This document shows, piece by piece, positions 1 to 11,049 of a stretch of 22,755 nucleotides of DNA; the first letter of the stretch is position 1, and every line of letters starts with the position of its first letter. The notes below the pieces were generated by a model. The model saw nothing but the letters and a program-made list of their open reading frames with translations, was not told the origin of the DNA and searched no databases. The stretch lies in NCBI GenBank assembly GCA_022592435.1, contig JABYQS010000436.1:1-22755 (forward strand). Direction: 5' to 3'. This DNA comes from Cerioporus squamosus (Eukaryota > Basidiomycota > Agaricomycetes > Polyporales > Polyporaceae). A program made the translations under genes and the position numbers.

Positions 1-317
1 TCTGGGCTGCGCCGTATGTGACAGTCGGGGACGTCCTGCACACACTCTACCGCACGCTGCGCCTGGGCGTGACGGACCCCGAGCTCGGTGTACTCGACGC
101 TGCAGGGCGCGACCGTGTGCACGACGCGTACGTGAGGCGGTACCGCCGCGTCGTCGACCCGCGCGAGCGCGATGCGGAGAAGGCGAAGCACATCAAGCGC
201 GTCGACTTCCTCCGCGACAACCGCGCATTCTACGGGCTCTCGCTCGTGCAGGGCGGTCTCCCAGCGAAGCGCATCCCGCATGGCGCGGTGTGGGTCCTGC
301 ACACTGTCAAGCCATGA
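1..317 (+). CDS. DUF6699 domain protein, C-terminal part (copy A)
   Basis: This is the last exon of a gene whose start lies left of the window. The frame is open from base 3 and ends at the TGA at 315-317. About 104 residues are visible. They carry the C-terminal half of the fungal DUF6699 domain: a VTVGDVLHTLYRTLR segment, then a basic helix, then the RVDFL / FYGLSL block and a closing hydrophobic VWVLHTV strand. Copy B at 12803-13647 shows the same order of blocks (LTVGDVLYGLYRALR, RNVDYL, FLGL), which supports the call. The function of DUF6699 proteins is unknown; many basidiomycete genomes encode them in numbers. No intron is seen in the visible part. I am confident of the family but cannot say anything about the N-terminus. 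Confidence 0.8.
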   Translation, partial: WAAPYVTVGDVLHTLYRTLRLGVTDPELGVLDAAGRDRVHDAYVRRYRRVVDPRERDAEKAKHIKRVDFLRDNRAFYGLSLVQGGLPAKRIPHGAVWVLHTVKP

Positions 318-3300
318 GCGAACGCTGCGCGGTCGCTCTCTTCTTCTCCTCATCATCTGCGCATACCCCGCGGTTGCACCGCTTCGCTTTCCTCCTCGCT
401 ATCGCCCCCGCTTTCGCATACATGGACTTTGCAGCACACCATAATCAGTAAAAAGAACGGACTGCCTCATGTATAGTATATGTACCCATACCCAGCTTCG
501 GATACCCTTTCGCTGGTCCCCTTTCCGGGGCCGCTTGTCTTACTCTTCCACTTCTTCTGCCCCATCCCCGGTTCCCATTCTCGCGTTGACGCTTCGCACG
601 ACTCCTCTACTTGACGACCCTTGACACGCCTTCACGACAACAAGCAAATCATATACGCAGCATTGTAACTCTTTATTCATATCGCATAACACTCCTCATA
701 GAATAGCCTCATCGCTCCATTCCCAACCCCAATGTACACCAGACCTCGCACGACTAGTTCCCGGATCCCATCTCCCATCCCCACTTATGCATGACATTCG
801 ATTTGTCCTTACGTCCTCACGACCGTCGCACGATACCTACGCATCACAAACCCCAGAAACAATGGAATTGAATCATCATCGTCCAATGTCCTTCGCGTGA
901 TTGAGTTCTGCGCATCGGAAGCACATCGTTGCTGTACCCACCGCGACCGCAGGCCGTGCGCGACATTGCCCAGTAACCGGTTGACCTCTTGAGATGGACG
1001 CGCACGTCTGCCAGCTGCGGATGACGCGCCCTCGAGACTGGAGCACATATAGCGCACTTGTGATTGGACGACACGCTGGCAGGTTCATAGCCTCATGCTC
1101 GTTGATCCATATATGGCTATAGACCTTCCCAATCCAGACAACGCGTCGAACCACGGCATACCGCGTGGCGACGCGCGCGCGTTGCGGGCGGACGGGAAAC
1201 AACAAACTCCAAGTACTAGTAGCAAGCAGATTACCAAGTAAGTAACGCAATGCGCCGCGGAGACAGCCATAGCAAAATCCCGCGAGTTCATCTGACAATT
1301 AATGGGATGGGACCTGGGACCTGGCCAGCGGGGCGCTGCTGCTGTGCCCGCCACGACGTGAACGAGGTACGCACAGCGATGTGTCTGACTGGCATGGTGG
1401 ACATCATGGAAGGCTCAGGTAGATCCGGTGGTGCCTCGTTTCTCGGGGATGGTGTGGATGCGAGCAGGAGAGACGGAGTGCCGAGGGGGTGGGGTGCCGG
1501 AAGAAGGACAATGCGCCACGGCAGACAGCCTGCAGCTTGCGTCGGACCGCAACCGTGTCCTTGAGTTCTGCCACATCCAGCGTCCAGCGTGTTCGTCACG
1601 TCTACACGGCGTCCATGCGATAATGCAGCGTCTTAAGATATTGATTGCCGAGTCCAAGAACTAAGAAGCGCAAAGGACGGAGCAGCCTCCGACATCGGAG
1701 GTTCGGATGCTCGAATGCTCCGAGCTGCAACATGCCCAGGGACGGTCTTCTGAACGAAGGAGAGACGTCATCAGGGGAAGCACAAGAGAGGCAAGGGACA
1801 AGGAAGCTCACAGACAACATACACGTGCGTGCACGCAGGGACGTGCCCGAAGTGCTCGAGCTCCGAGCCTCACGGTTCAGTGAGGCGATACACGGTGCGT
1901 GACCATGTACGTCCGGTCCGAGGCGGCGCCATCGAGACTGGAGAGGATCGCCGCTAGCGTGGCGCTTCGGGTTCTCGTAACGTCCTTGGACATCTTGTGG
2001 TTCAGCCGCACTTTGTCCCTGCCTGGCTTAGCGCGACGAAGGCCCGAGCGGCCAGCGGCAAGCGGTGGCGGCGAGCTGGCAAGTTGGCAAGCTGAAGCTC
2101 CGGAGGACACTTGGCATTTGTGCGCGCCCTGTTTTGCCTTGCCTTCCTGGGAGTGCTGTCTTTGTCGGCGAAGAGGGAATAGGCTTCGTTCGCTGCGCCT
2201 GTGGTTGTATCGCCGCTATGAGAAGCTGAGTGAGCCGCAAGGATGATACAGCAGCGGCGATGGAGCTATTTCCAGCCATGGCACGCGTGGCAAGAGTAAA
2301 CCACAATAACCGCCGGCTGAGTTCGAACGAGGGGGTGCAAGTCACGGTAGCGGTAGCTATAGCCTCAGCCCCAGCCTGTTCCGGCTTTCCCTTCGAGTCT
2401 GACAGCGCTGTCTTGAACGTAGAAGATAGACGCGGAGACGTGCGCAGGGGCTATGGGGGGACGCAGGATGTCATCGAGGGAACCAAGAACGAACACGAGA
2501 ACCCATGCAAGGGTGCTGGGGCGGCGTGCCTTGGGAGCGCGAATGCAGCCGCATGCCAGCAGGCTCCAAGGACGACCGGCCGGTGATCAGCGCAAGGACC
2601 TCCTGCAACCTTTTCTGCGCTGCATCGCGTCCGCTTAGCCCGAGAGGGTTCGATGTCGGTCTTCGGGTGAGCGTCCGGACATGATCGAGCTGCGAAGTCG
2701 TAACGGGCCAGGCACAGCTGGCGAGTCGGACATAGAGGGACTTCTCCAAGCCCAAGGAACGGTGGAGCACCATGCGCTAGGTAGGTTCGTCTGCGTGTTG
2801 CTGGAAGAAGCAGAGCTGAGACAGCGGGCGTTGGCGGAGATACCTGTGCCGCGGACATTCGTGACCGGAAGCGTCGACGGAGGACGTGCGAGGGTGGGTA
2901 TCCGGGCGCACCGAAGATCTGCGCTGCGAAACGCAAGTGGAGTGCCAGAAGGTGCGCTCAGTCAGCCTGCACAAACATTCTCTCGTACCGCAGCCAGGCA
3001 GTAGGACGTGCGTTGGGGCCCCTCGGGCAGTCCCGTTGCGGTGAGCGTAGGTCATGCGCTCTGACCTGTCCCCGCGGAGGCGCGAATGGAAGGTTTGTCA
3101 CTGATAGATGCTCGTGCGACCCGTGCAGTATCGCGGTGTGAAACGAATGCTAGCGCAGCTTCGTGCTGACGGAGGAAGACGCGTCTGTTGTGGTCGGGAC
3201 AGTGTTAGCAAGAGGGACATACGTTGGCGAATACCACGCACCAACGTCCCTGTACCCGCTCTTGTTCCACTGGCCGCCTATGTCATTGTGGTATGGGGAA

Positions 3301-4318
3301 CCCTAGGAGAGATAGAGAAGCTGAAGAAGTTTCTGCGTCAGGAAAGGAAGGTGATCATGCGCACAGCCTGAGCTTCGCCAATCCGGCCGTACAGACAAGT
3401 TACCACAAGACAGAGGCAGATGCTTCCAGGGGCGGTTGGGTGATCTGAAGTTGGTGCGTAAGCAGACAACTCTCGTCTCTGTGAGGCGGTCACGGCACAA
3501 TACATTATGCTCGATGCAGTCCTCCTTTCCACAAAGACGCGAACCGACGCTATGACATGCTGGGACGAGCCTTCGAGGGCGATACACTTGAGATATTGGG
3601 ATCCACTCACAACTATAGCAGATACACTCACACAAGGACTCTATCAGCTGGTACAGTACATGTCTGCAAACACGCATTTGCATAGGCAGGCGTCTTCGAA
3701 GTTGACCGCACGCTTTTTTCAGCGTCATGATGCCGCTATCCTCCAGATGCGCTCGTCAAGTCTTCCACACGCGTCCGTTGCTACGACCTGCGGGTTTGCG
3801 ATTTTCAAGACAAAGACAAGAAGTAGCAGCTCCGGAGATGGCTGAGCGGGACAGATGGAAGTCAGAATCAAGACGCGCGCGCCCGGGAGACTCTCCTCCG
3901 CACCGCCCACTGCCAGCGATCTCTAATCTGACACTCGACATTGATTGATGGCCCTCCTCCCGCTCGCTGGGTCCTCGAACCGCCGTCTCGTCATTGGCTG
4001 TGCACAGCAGATGGCAGTGAGCAGCCTGGGGCTACTGGTTTAACTCACAGTGCAAACCTCTGGGACGCTCACCTCCGAGGCTCCGACCGTCACTGCGACC
4101 GGGACCCTGCACACTTGACAGTTTGCTGTGGTCGTATTCCGTCTGGAAAAGTTCCTGGTCTAGTGGGGGCCGTGCGCCCGTTCTCTCTTCCTCGGAGGTA
4201 CGTACTACAAAACCTGCGGCTTTGCTTCGCTCTGATCTACGTATCATGCCAGTGCTCGCTTGCCTCTGAACCCCGTCGATACACGCAGCCACTTCGACGT
4301 TCACGTTGTCGATCCAAG
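318..4318. other. Gene-poor interval of about 4 kb
   Basis: No gene can be supported here on either strand. Open frames of 60-160 codons occur in all six frames, as expected in GC-rich DNA, but none shows a recognisable domain, and none is extended by splice sites in matching phase. A short plus-strand stretch near 3250-3371 encodes a hydrophobic segment followed by a charged helix (EIEKLKKFLRQERK), which I could not tie to any family. The first part, about 318-800, is probably the 3' untranslated and terminator region of DUF6699 copy A, and the last few hundred bases should hold the promoter of metacaspase 1. I see no long repeats or terminal inverted repeats by eye. Confidence 0.5.
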
Positions 4319-6954
4319 ATGAAGATAGGACGTGTTCTTCGTTCACGTCGGTCCACGCCTCAGGCACCTCCTCCCCCGCCCCCTTCGGTGCCTCCCAAGC
4401 TCGCCCTGCTCATTGGGATCGACTACGTCGACGCTGCTACAGAATCTGAGTATCCCCCTCTGCGACGCGCACGGATCGACACCAAGGACTTCCGAGACCT
4501 CCTTATCTGTACGTCTCCCACTTTATCTTCGTCAGACACGCCATATCGAACCCCCAGTTGCAGCAAAGTATGACTACCTTCCGGAGAATGTCGTTATGAT
4601 GCTGGATGAGGAGGGGATATGGCCCAACTTGTGGCCCACGCGAGCGAACATCGTGAGTACTTGTACGTTGCGTGACATTCCCCAGTCGCTTCATGACATC
4701 GTCAGCTCTATCAAATCAGCAAGCTCGTCCGCGGTGCACGAGAGGGAAGCCGATTTGTGTTCTTCTGTGAGTAGCTATGTCTTCATCACCCCCTTTGCGT
4801 CCACCGGGGCCGGTACATTCCTCGTATCGTTGAGATTAATACGCCCATGTCCTTTGGTTATGTTTTGTCTCTGAGCCCCGCACACACACTCTTCCATGCT
4901 CCCTGCGTCTAAGACGTAACAGGCTCCAGCCTTGCCTCAGATGCAGGTTGAGGCCCCTCCTCAGCCTGCTGCTTCTCCACATCGTATCTCTGGCTCTCTG
5001 TGGTCTGGCAAACTGCGATGATCTTGCGCTCCTCGACAGGTGCTTGGATCTGCCGCAACACTGGACTCTTCCGAGCCGGGCCGGTGCCCCGGTAGCTCCC
5101 TGCCGGTCGCACAACTGGAAGGAGCCCAAGTCGTGCATATGTTGGACGTGTCGAGAATGCTTCACCGACCAAACAACCCGCGGAAGCGAACGCGAGGCGT
5201 CTTCTAGCTGATTCCTGATTTCGTTGAGGGCTCTTCGCTCACTCTCCTACCTACGATCCTTGTGCCTAAATACCGCGCCAGTCTTTTCTTTTCCCGAGCA
5301 CGTCTTCCCTCCTTATCGCTCGCACTATGAGATGACTCATCGCTGACGATGGCTGCAGTCTCTGGCCACTCTGGTCAAATCGAAGACACAACACATGAGG
5401 AAGACGACGGGTTCGACGAATGTAAGTTTCGACCCTCCTGCGCAGTGTCGATCATTGCTCACGCTTCGCGATCTCACTCCAGTCATCGTTCCCGTCGATC
5501 ACGCGCAGTGGTCCGGCCGAAGAACACAGGACCAGATGATCCTCGACAACAGGCTTCGCAAGGGCCTTGTCGACCCTCTTCCCGTCGGGCGCACACCTCA
5601 CTGCTATCTTCGACTCCTGCCACTCGGGCACGATGCTCGATCTCGACCATTACCTTTGCAACAACGTCTACTATCCGTGGATGGACCTTGGCAACCGCAG
5701 GCACATGACGAAGTGGCTAGGCGTCCGTAGGAAGGATGGACAGCGTGAGTTTCCGATACGTCATGCCTATCCGGATTTGTTGACGTTGAGCATGCATCAC
5801 TGTAGGCATGAGCCAGTCAGGCGTGAAGGTCGTCACGAAGCGGCACTCACATCCGGATAGCAAGGGCAAGCCTCAGAGCGCGTCTAGTTCTCCAACTCGA
5901 GGTCAGTCGTCCCATGTTCCCATTCGGGCTGTTGCAGTACTGACGCGATGTCGTACGATTCAGAGAGCTCACTGTGTAGTGTGCGCATCTACCAGCGCAG
6001 ACGCACGAGCGAGAGCCAAATGGAAGTCATCAACACATCTGTTGGCGTCACCGACGACGGCAAACGGCGGCAATTCTCGGTTCAGAGCAGGCGCGCGTCC
6101 GTCCAGTGCAAGCCCACTCTCAGTCTCGCACAAGTTACGGAGGGCGAGCAGAGCATACTCTCTTTAGCTGAAGAAGAAGCATGGCCCAGGTGTTCTTCTC
6201 CGACTTCTATCAAGACGTGTTCAGGGTTTTGCGAGGCGGCTGACAAGCCTCCGGATGGTCCTTCCGTGGTATATGTCTATGTGTCTCTTCCTGGGGCGTA
6301 TCCGGGTGCTGACGTTTCCGTAGCTGTCGATATCCTCGTGCCAGGATTCGCAGCGCACGTGGGAGTCGAAGAAGGGCTCGTTCACGCAGTGGCTGATTGA
6401 GCTTCTCCGTACGTCATGAGCCTTTATCGCGCTACGACCGAGTTTGAGCTTACACCCGTCTTGATCAGGCCTCGAACCGCGCCAGCCTATCGGGAAGTTC
6501 CTTCAAGAGCTAACGTGAGACCGCCACCTCAGCTCCTCTGTGCCAGATATCTCTGACAGCGACACCTGCCGCAGCCACAAGATGTACGACCACGCGCAGA
6601 AGACGCATCGATGGAGTCAGAGGCAGAAAGACAACTACAAGATCACCCATCCGAGAGATGCGTCGGATAGCACACTTCAGAGCACCGGCGCTGCGGAAGC
6701 CGAGGTTGAGAGATCCGGACGACAGATGCAGGAGCATGCTTTGGATGTTCTGGATTTCGTGAGCGTCCCGGAGCCGCAGGTTCGTCTAAGATGATTTATA
6801 CTGCTCCGTCCATGCGCTTACGCATATTCCTTTGCTCTTCTGTAGCTAGGTGCCCAGCAGCGAGTGGTACGTCTGCGGTTCTCGTTCGAACAAGTGATTC
6901 AGGACTGATGGTCGCATGCCTCTGCAGGACTTGGATCAACCCATAATACTGTAA
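4319..6954 (+). CDS. Type I metacaspase-like cysteine protease 1 (multi-exon; two frame breaks)
   Basis: Metacaspases are clan CD (C14) cysteine proteases that cut after Arg or Lys, often calcium-dependent, and are linked to fungal stress and cell death. Exons: 4319-4508, 4564-4652, 4706-4766, 5359-5421, 5483-5744, 5806-5901, 5964-6268, 6324-6408, 6469-6514, 6547-6779, 6846-6866, 6928-6954. The Pro-rich N-terminus leads into LALLIGIDY. The catalytic His is in SGHSGQI (codon 5367-5369, about residue 117) and the catalytic Cys in FDSCHSG (codon 5618-5620, about residue 180). A CQDSQRTWES block and the end LGAQQRV-DLDQPIIL follow. I chose ATG 4319 because it directly precedes the Pro-rich leader in frame. 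Two single-base excesses break the frame: one at the GGG of 5587-5589 and one around 6515-6547; removing one base at each gives 491 codons. Intron 3 is unusually long (592 nt). It may be a decaying gene or carry assembly errors. Confidence 0.82.
4767..5358. other. Oversized intron 3 of metacaspase 1 with an antisense ORF
   Basis: This 592-nt interval separates the exon ending in the RFVFF strand from the exon with the catalytic His. The phase (1) and flanking splice sites (gtgagt at the donor, gctgcag at the acceptor) fit one intron. The equivalent intron in metacaspase 2 is only 65 nt (9274-9338), and the other introns of this gene are 32-66 nt. On the minus strand a frame of nearly 100 codons runs down to a stop at about 4909, with a segment reading PVEERKIIAVCQTTESQRYD. 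It resembles real coding sequence but I do not recognise it. This could be an insertion, a captured gene fragment or chance. Confidence 0.55.
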
Positions 6955-8703
6955 TCCTCCTCGCGCGTCTTACGTCGCGAGACCTTCCCCCAGGATATCT
7001 ACTGTACAACCCCCGCTACCCCATGCGACTTCGCACCGGATACTGTATTCGTATTGAACCTCCCGCCGCTGTCATCATTACCACCGCAGCGTCCTAGTCG
7101 CCTTGCTATCGCTAACTCTACCATAACTTCTGCTAGAGCATCATGATCATGTACTATACTCGCGCGTTTCTGCATACATACGCAGTCGATAACCGCTGCG
7201 CTCAGGTCGTAGTCCACCCTGACCGCGCAAAGACCGTGCCGCAGTCACTTTAGCGCTCGGTTGCTCTTGTCCTCGAACCACCACCATCACCTTGCTGCTC
7301 TGACCTTGCCCTCGTTCCCGGTCGCTGGAAATGTGTCTTTGGCATGGGCTCTGTAACTCTGTACTGCCTTGCTGGTCTCTTCGCAATGTAACCTGACTAT
7401 TAAGGTTTCTGTGCCACTTGTTGGAGGGCCGCGCGTGAAACTTCGGATCACACAAGCTCTGCAGTATGAATGCTCCTCGATTCCGGGGAGATGGCCACCG
7501 GGTAGGTCACTTGAAGGAGTATTGTTCTCTCTGGATGCCTCGTGCTCGAAGCTCAACATGGACTACGGATGCTGGGCTGCAGGCGCGACCTCGAGGCTCG
7601 CATCGACGCGTGTTGGGTGGCTTGGAAGCTGTGGCAAGAGTCTCCCGTCCTTCTCGTCTCCGCGCGCGGGCGCAACCGACTGACCCTGTGCAGATGCTGC
7701 CACCATGTGTTGTGCTGTGCCGTATCTGACACTCGGCGTTGCATGGAAGCAGCGAGTCTGTAGCTTCGAAGCTTGTTGCGGGAAGATCCAGGTGAGTCTC
7801 ATCTGTTCGCTGCGCGAGAACTCCTCATGGTTCGCCTTGCCTTCTGCGGACCGTCACGCTGTTGACGTCGTTTCGTGTGGGGACCTGTGGGGACGCAGCG
7901 TCGATTGTTTGCGTGTACCGCACTGCAGCACACAGATGCATGCAGCGGCGGGCGTGGGACGCTGTCCGAGTCCGAGCTTTGTCCGGAAAGGCGAACTTCT
8001 CTATTTCTGTATCTCAGGTCCGGTATGTGGTTGTCGCGCGCGCCGACTCACTGCTCACTGCTCAGAGCCTCAGAAGTTGTTCGTGACTCGTCAGGTCCAC
8101 GCAGGATCTCAACATCTGCCCATGGGCACCCACGTCGGTCTCAGCCTTCTGGGCCTTTCGTACGTCTTCCTTCGCTTGCTCGTCAGTGACCACCTCTCTA
8201 TCACCCCCTTCTACCACACTGTGCTTGGCTGTGCGTCCAGATCACCCGCCGCAGACGGTACATGTGAGCTTGTCGCGAACCTGGCGAAATGGCTATTGTC
8301 GGAAGGTAACTGCAATGCACGGGCGCAACGCTCGAAGCTCGTCTCAATGTTGGAAGTTCACACGTTAGGTGCGTTTCAGTATCCTCTTCTACTGGCATTT
8401 CGTTATGACTTCGAAAGGAATATTCTTGCACGTCTTTCGTCCCCCCCTTCGCTCGGCGTGCAGATACATCCGTGTTTCAGAGTACGTTCCACATAACGTT
8501 GCTGGTGTGCCTGCGAATATCCCCGATGTTCCGACCGTGCGTCAATTGAGGAGGAGCTAGGGTGGGAATGTCGGTGCGCGCGAGGCGCATGTTCTGCACG
8601 CACCTGTCCGATCTCCTGGTCTCGCTCCCTTTCCCTCTAGAATCGTCTGTACCGCCTTGCCAGATACAGCCTCTCTGCGCGACATCGAGACTCGGTGCGC
8701 CAG
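6955..8703. other. Intergenic interval between the metacaspases
   Basis: About 1.75 kb with no supportable gene. The longest plus-strand frame (7705-8496, 263 codons) has no recognisable domain and no codon pattern that convinces me. Isolated donor-like sites (gtgagt at about 7791) and a short peptide-like stretch near 7575-7640 (RIDACWVAWKLWQESP in one frame) hint at possible old coding sequence, but I cannot build a gene. The right end should hold the promoter of metacaspase 2. Confidence 0.45.
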
Positions 8704-8712
8704 TATATATAA
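8704..8712 (+). promoter_or_regulatory. TATA-like box upstream of metacaspase 2
   Basis: The run TATATATAA lies about 150 bp before the first well-supported coding block of metacaspase 2. It suits a core promoter if translation begins near the ATG at 8804. It would be too close for a start at the ATG of about 8719. The N-terminus of the gene is unresolved, so the assignment is tentative. Confidence 0.4.
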
Positions 8713-8861
8713 CCTCTGATGCCTCGACCAACCATCCTCGTGCTCCTCTACACGCCTCTCATCCTTGCCTTACGTTCGCCGTCTCCACCCCTTCGGCGAC
8801 ATCATGCCTCTCTACGCCACAAGCCGATACGGACCTCGACATTGAACACGTTGAGGAGTAG

Positions 8862-11049
8862 GACAGCTCGCGGAAGCCGGTTCGCAAGGGACTGATCGTC
8901 GCGATCTCGTACAAGAACAGCCAGGATCCCAACGTGCAGGAGTTACACTCCCCGCTTAAGGATGCGAGGGATTGGCGCAGTCTCATGATGGGTGAGTCTA
9001 TTCATCCATATAGATCGACGGGCAGCCGTTCATCAATGTGATCGACCTCTTCGTCGCATATTTTATAAAGACAAGTACAAGTTTGCGGAGAGCGATATTA
9101 CGATGATGCTCGACGATCCAGACATGCCCCCTCATCTTCTCCCGACAGAGGAGAACATAGTAAGTCTATACCTGCATCTGAGACGTCATCGGCTTCACCT
9201 TAGTGGGCGTAGATTCAGGAGATCAAGGCTCTGGTGGCAGACGCACAACCTAAGGACCGGTTCATGTTCTACTGTGTGTATTCGCGTATATACTGTGTAT
9301 GCGCCGATGCGCACTATTTGACACTCCCCTTCTCGCAGTTGCTGGTCACTCGACCCAGACGCCGACCACATCCGACACTGAGGAGGATGGGTTTGATGAA
9401 GGTACGTTGTTTGAGGCCAATCCACACTATGTTGCTGTGTCGACACTGAAGAACGACTGCCAGCTATCATCACCTATAGTCCTTCAGGACGGGATCATAC
9501 CACAATTATCGATGACGTGCGTAGGGTCTCCCTTGAACGTCTGAGCGATATTCATCTGCTTGGTATCGTAGAGACTCAAAGAACTACTCGTTGATACCCT
9601 CCCTGTCGGCGCGTTCCTCACTGCTATTTTCGACTCATGTCACTCCGGCACTCTGCTCGACCTCGAGCACTACACGTGCAACAATGTATGGTTCCCGTGG
9701 TACAACAAAGGTCTCCGCGACCCTCGCAAAAGCCGCTGGCGCGACTTACGTGAGTGTACTATACATATTGCAAACTGCCATCGACATCGGCTTACCAATA
9801 GTCTCAAGCGAGGCAAAATGGGTGGGGTATGTTATATGCGAAGATACCAGAATGGGTTTAGCTTATTGCGTGGGCCAAGACGTAGGAGGATATGGGGATG
9901 GGTCCTTCAAGGTGGACCTCGAACTTGCCAAGGCTGCATCAGATGCAGGGACAGGTGCGCTTTTGCTATCCCGCTCCGATTTGGACACGAAGTGAAGGCT
10001 CAGAAATCGCTTTCACAGCGGATGATACCGAGGAAACGCCAACCGCACCTGCAAAGAAGCCGAACGTGCGCATCTACGAGCGCAAGCGTACCGGCGAGGA
10101 CTTTGTCGCCAAGCGCAACATCATGGTTGATGACCTGCCTCCTCATGAGAAAGAGCGTCGGCGGTTTGTCATTACGCGTTCATCCACTGTCGAAGTTCCC
10201 CGGCGCGACTCGTTCCTGGATGCAAGGAAGCCGCGGCGTGTGTTCTCCTTCCACAACTTCACCTTGACGTCGGTCGTCGATGGGATCAAAGCCTTTGCTG
10301 GAATGCGACGATGCGAGTCTCCGGAAAGCACGATCTTGTGCGATGGGTGGTGCAAGCCTGCCTCTCGGAGGCTTAAGGCGCAAGTCGTAAGTGATTCAGC
10401 GTAATTGTGGTAGCAGTCCTGTAACGCTGATTCGCATGACCTGTCTCGCTTGTCAAGATCTCTATATCGGCTTGTCAGGATCCGCAGCGAACCTGGGAAG
10501 GCAAAGACGGGTGGACAATGACGCAGGTCAGTATCTCGAATTCACTTTCAGGACTTCCACTGAGTCGCACTCTAGTCTATGATCTCGGTCCTCGGTGCGC
10601 TCATGGTACCACTCAGAGGGCGACAAGTACAGGCTGACATATTCCTTCAGATATTAACCCTCATCCCCCTCTCCGTACATTAATCAAAACCGTTGGGTGT
10701 GCCTTCTCTCGAACTCACGCTAAACTATATTCTTACCCTTGCTGAATGCAGGCACGACCTCCATAAGAGGACGACTCTTCAGCTACATGCGTGGGGAGGA
10801 CGGCGCATCGCTAAATGGAACAAGTCGGTGAAATGTGACGAAGCTCTCCCTGACGTGGAGGTCGTTAACGGCTCCGAACCATCAGTGAGTCGCTTTGTTG
10901 AGATACTTGGAGCGGCGAGGGCCATGTCTGATTTTCCTCGCACATCCAGCTGGGAAGCAATGAACCCTTGGTGAGGCACCCTTTGTCCGTTCTCCTATCC
11001 AGCTATTGAACTTTGGTTTCAGAGAGAAGACGCACTCTTCCATCCCTGA
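8862..11049 (+). CDS. Type I metacaspase-like cysteine protease 2 (multi-exon, start unresolved)
   Basis: This is a paralogue of metacaspase 1. Exons: 8862-8991, 9071-9159, 9219-9273, 9339-9401, 9464-9516, 9572-9749, 9802-9954 (doubtful), 9998-10386, 10458-10526, 10576-10594, 10651-10696, 10752-10884, 10950-10970, 11023-11049. Together they give 474 in-frame codons plus a stop. The p20-like core begins at GLIVAISYKN. The catalytic His is in AGHSTQ (codon 9347-9349) and the catalytic Cys in FDSCHSG (codon 9638-9640). The CQDPQRTWEG block follows, and the tail LGSNEPL-REDALFHP aligns with copy 1. The exon at 9802-9954 fits in phase, but skipping it (one 248-nt intron) also keeps the frame. The 5' end is unclear: a TAG at 8859-8861 lies in frame just before the first coding block, so there must be an upstream exon, a nonsense change or an indel. 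Both catalytic residues are present, so activity is plausible. Confidence 0.84.

Noticed and set aside
2451..2936. 161-codon open frame on the minus strand
   Set aside because: Arg/Pro/Ala-rich composition typical of a shadow frame, with no motif and no matching exon.
3941..4318. Upstream in-frame extension of metacaspase 1 from an ATG at 3941
   Set aside because: The extra 126 residues look non-coding, and ATG 4319 sits directly before the Pro-rich leader typical of these proteases.
7705..8496. 263-codon open frame on the plus strand
   Set aside because: No recognisable domain, Cys-rich and irregular composition, and no supporting splice or promoter context; long chance frames are common in this GC-rich DNA.
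8562..8861. 99-codon frame just before metacaspase 2 as its N-terminal exon
   Set aside because: It ends in a TAG immediately before the conserved block, and its ATG lies upstream of the TATA-like box. The final residues may still be part of the true N-terminus, so this is left open in the findings.
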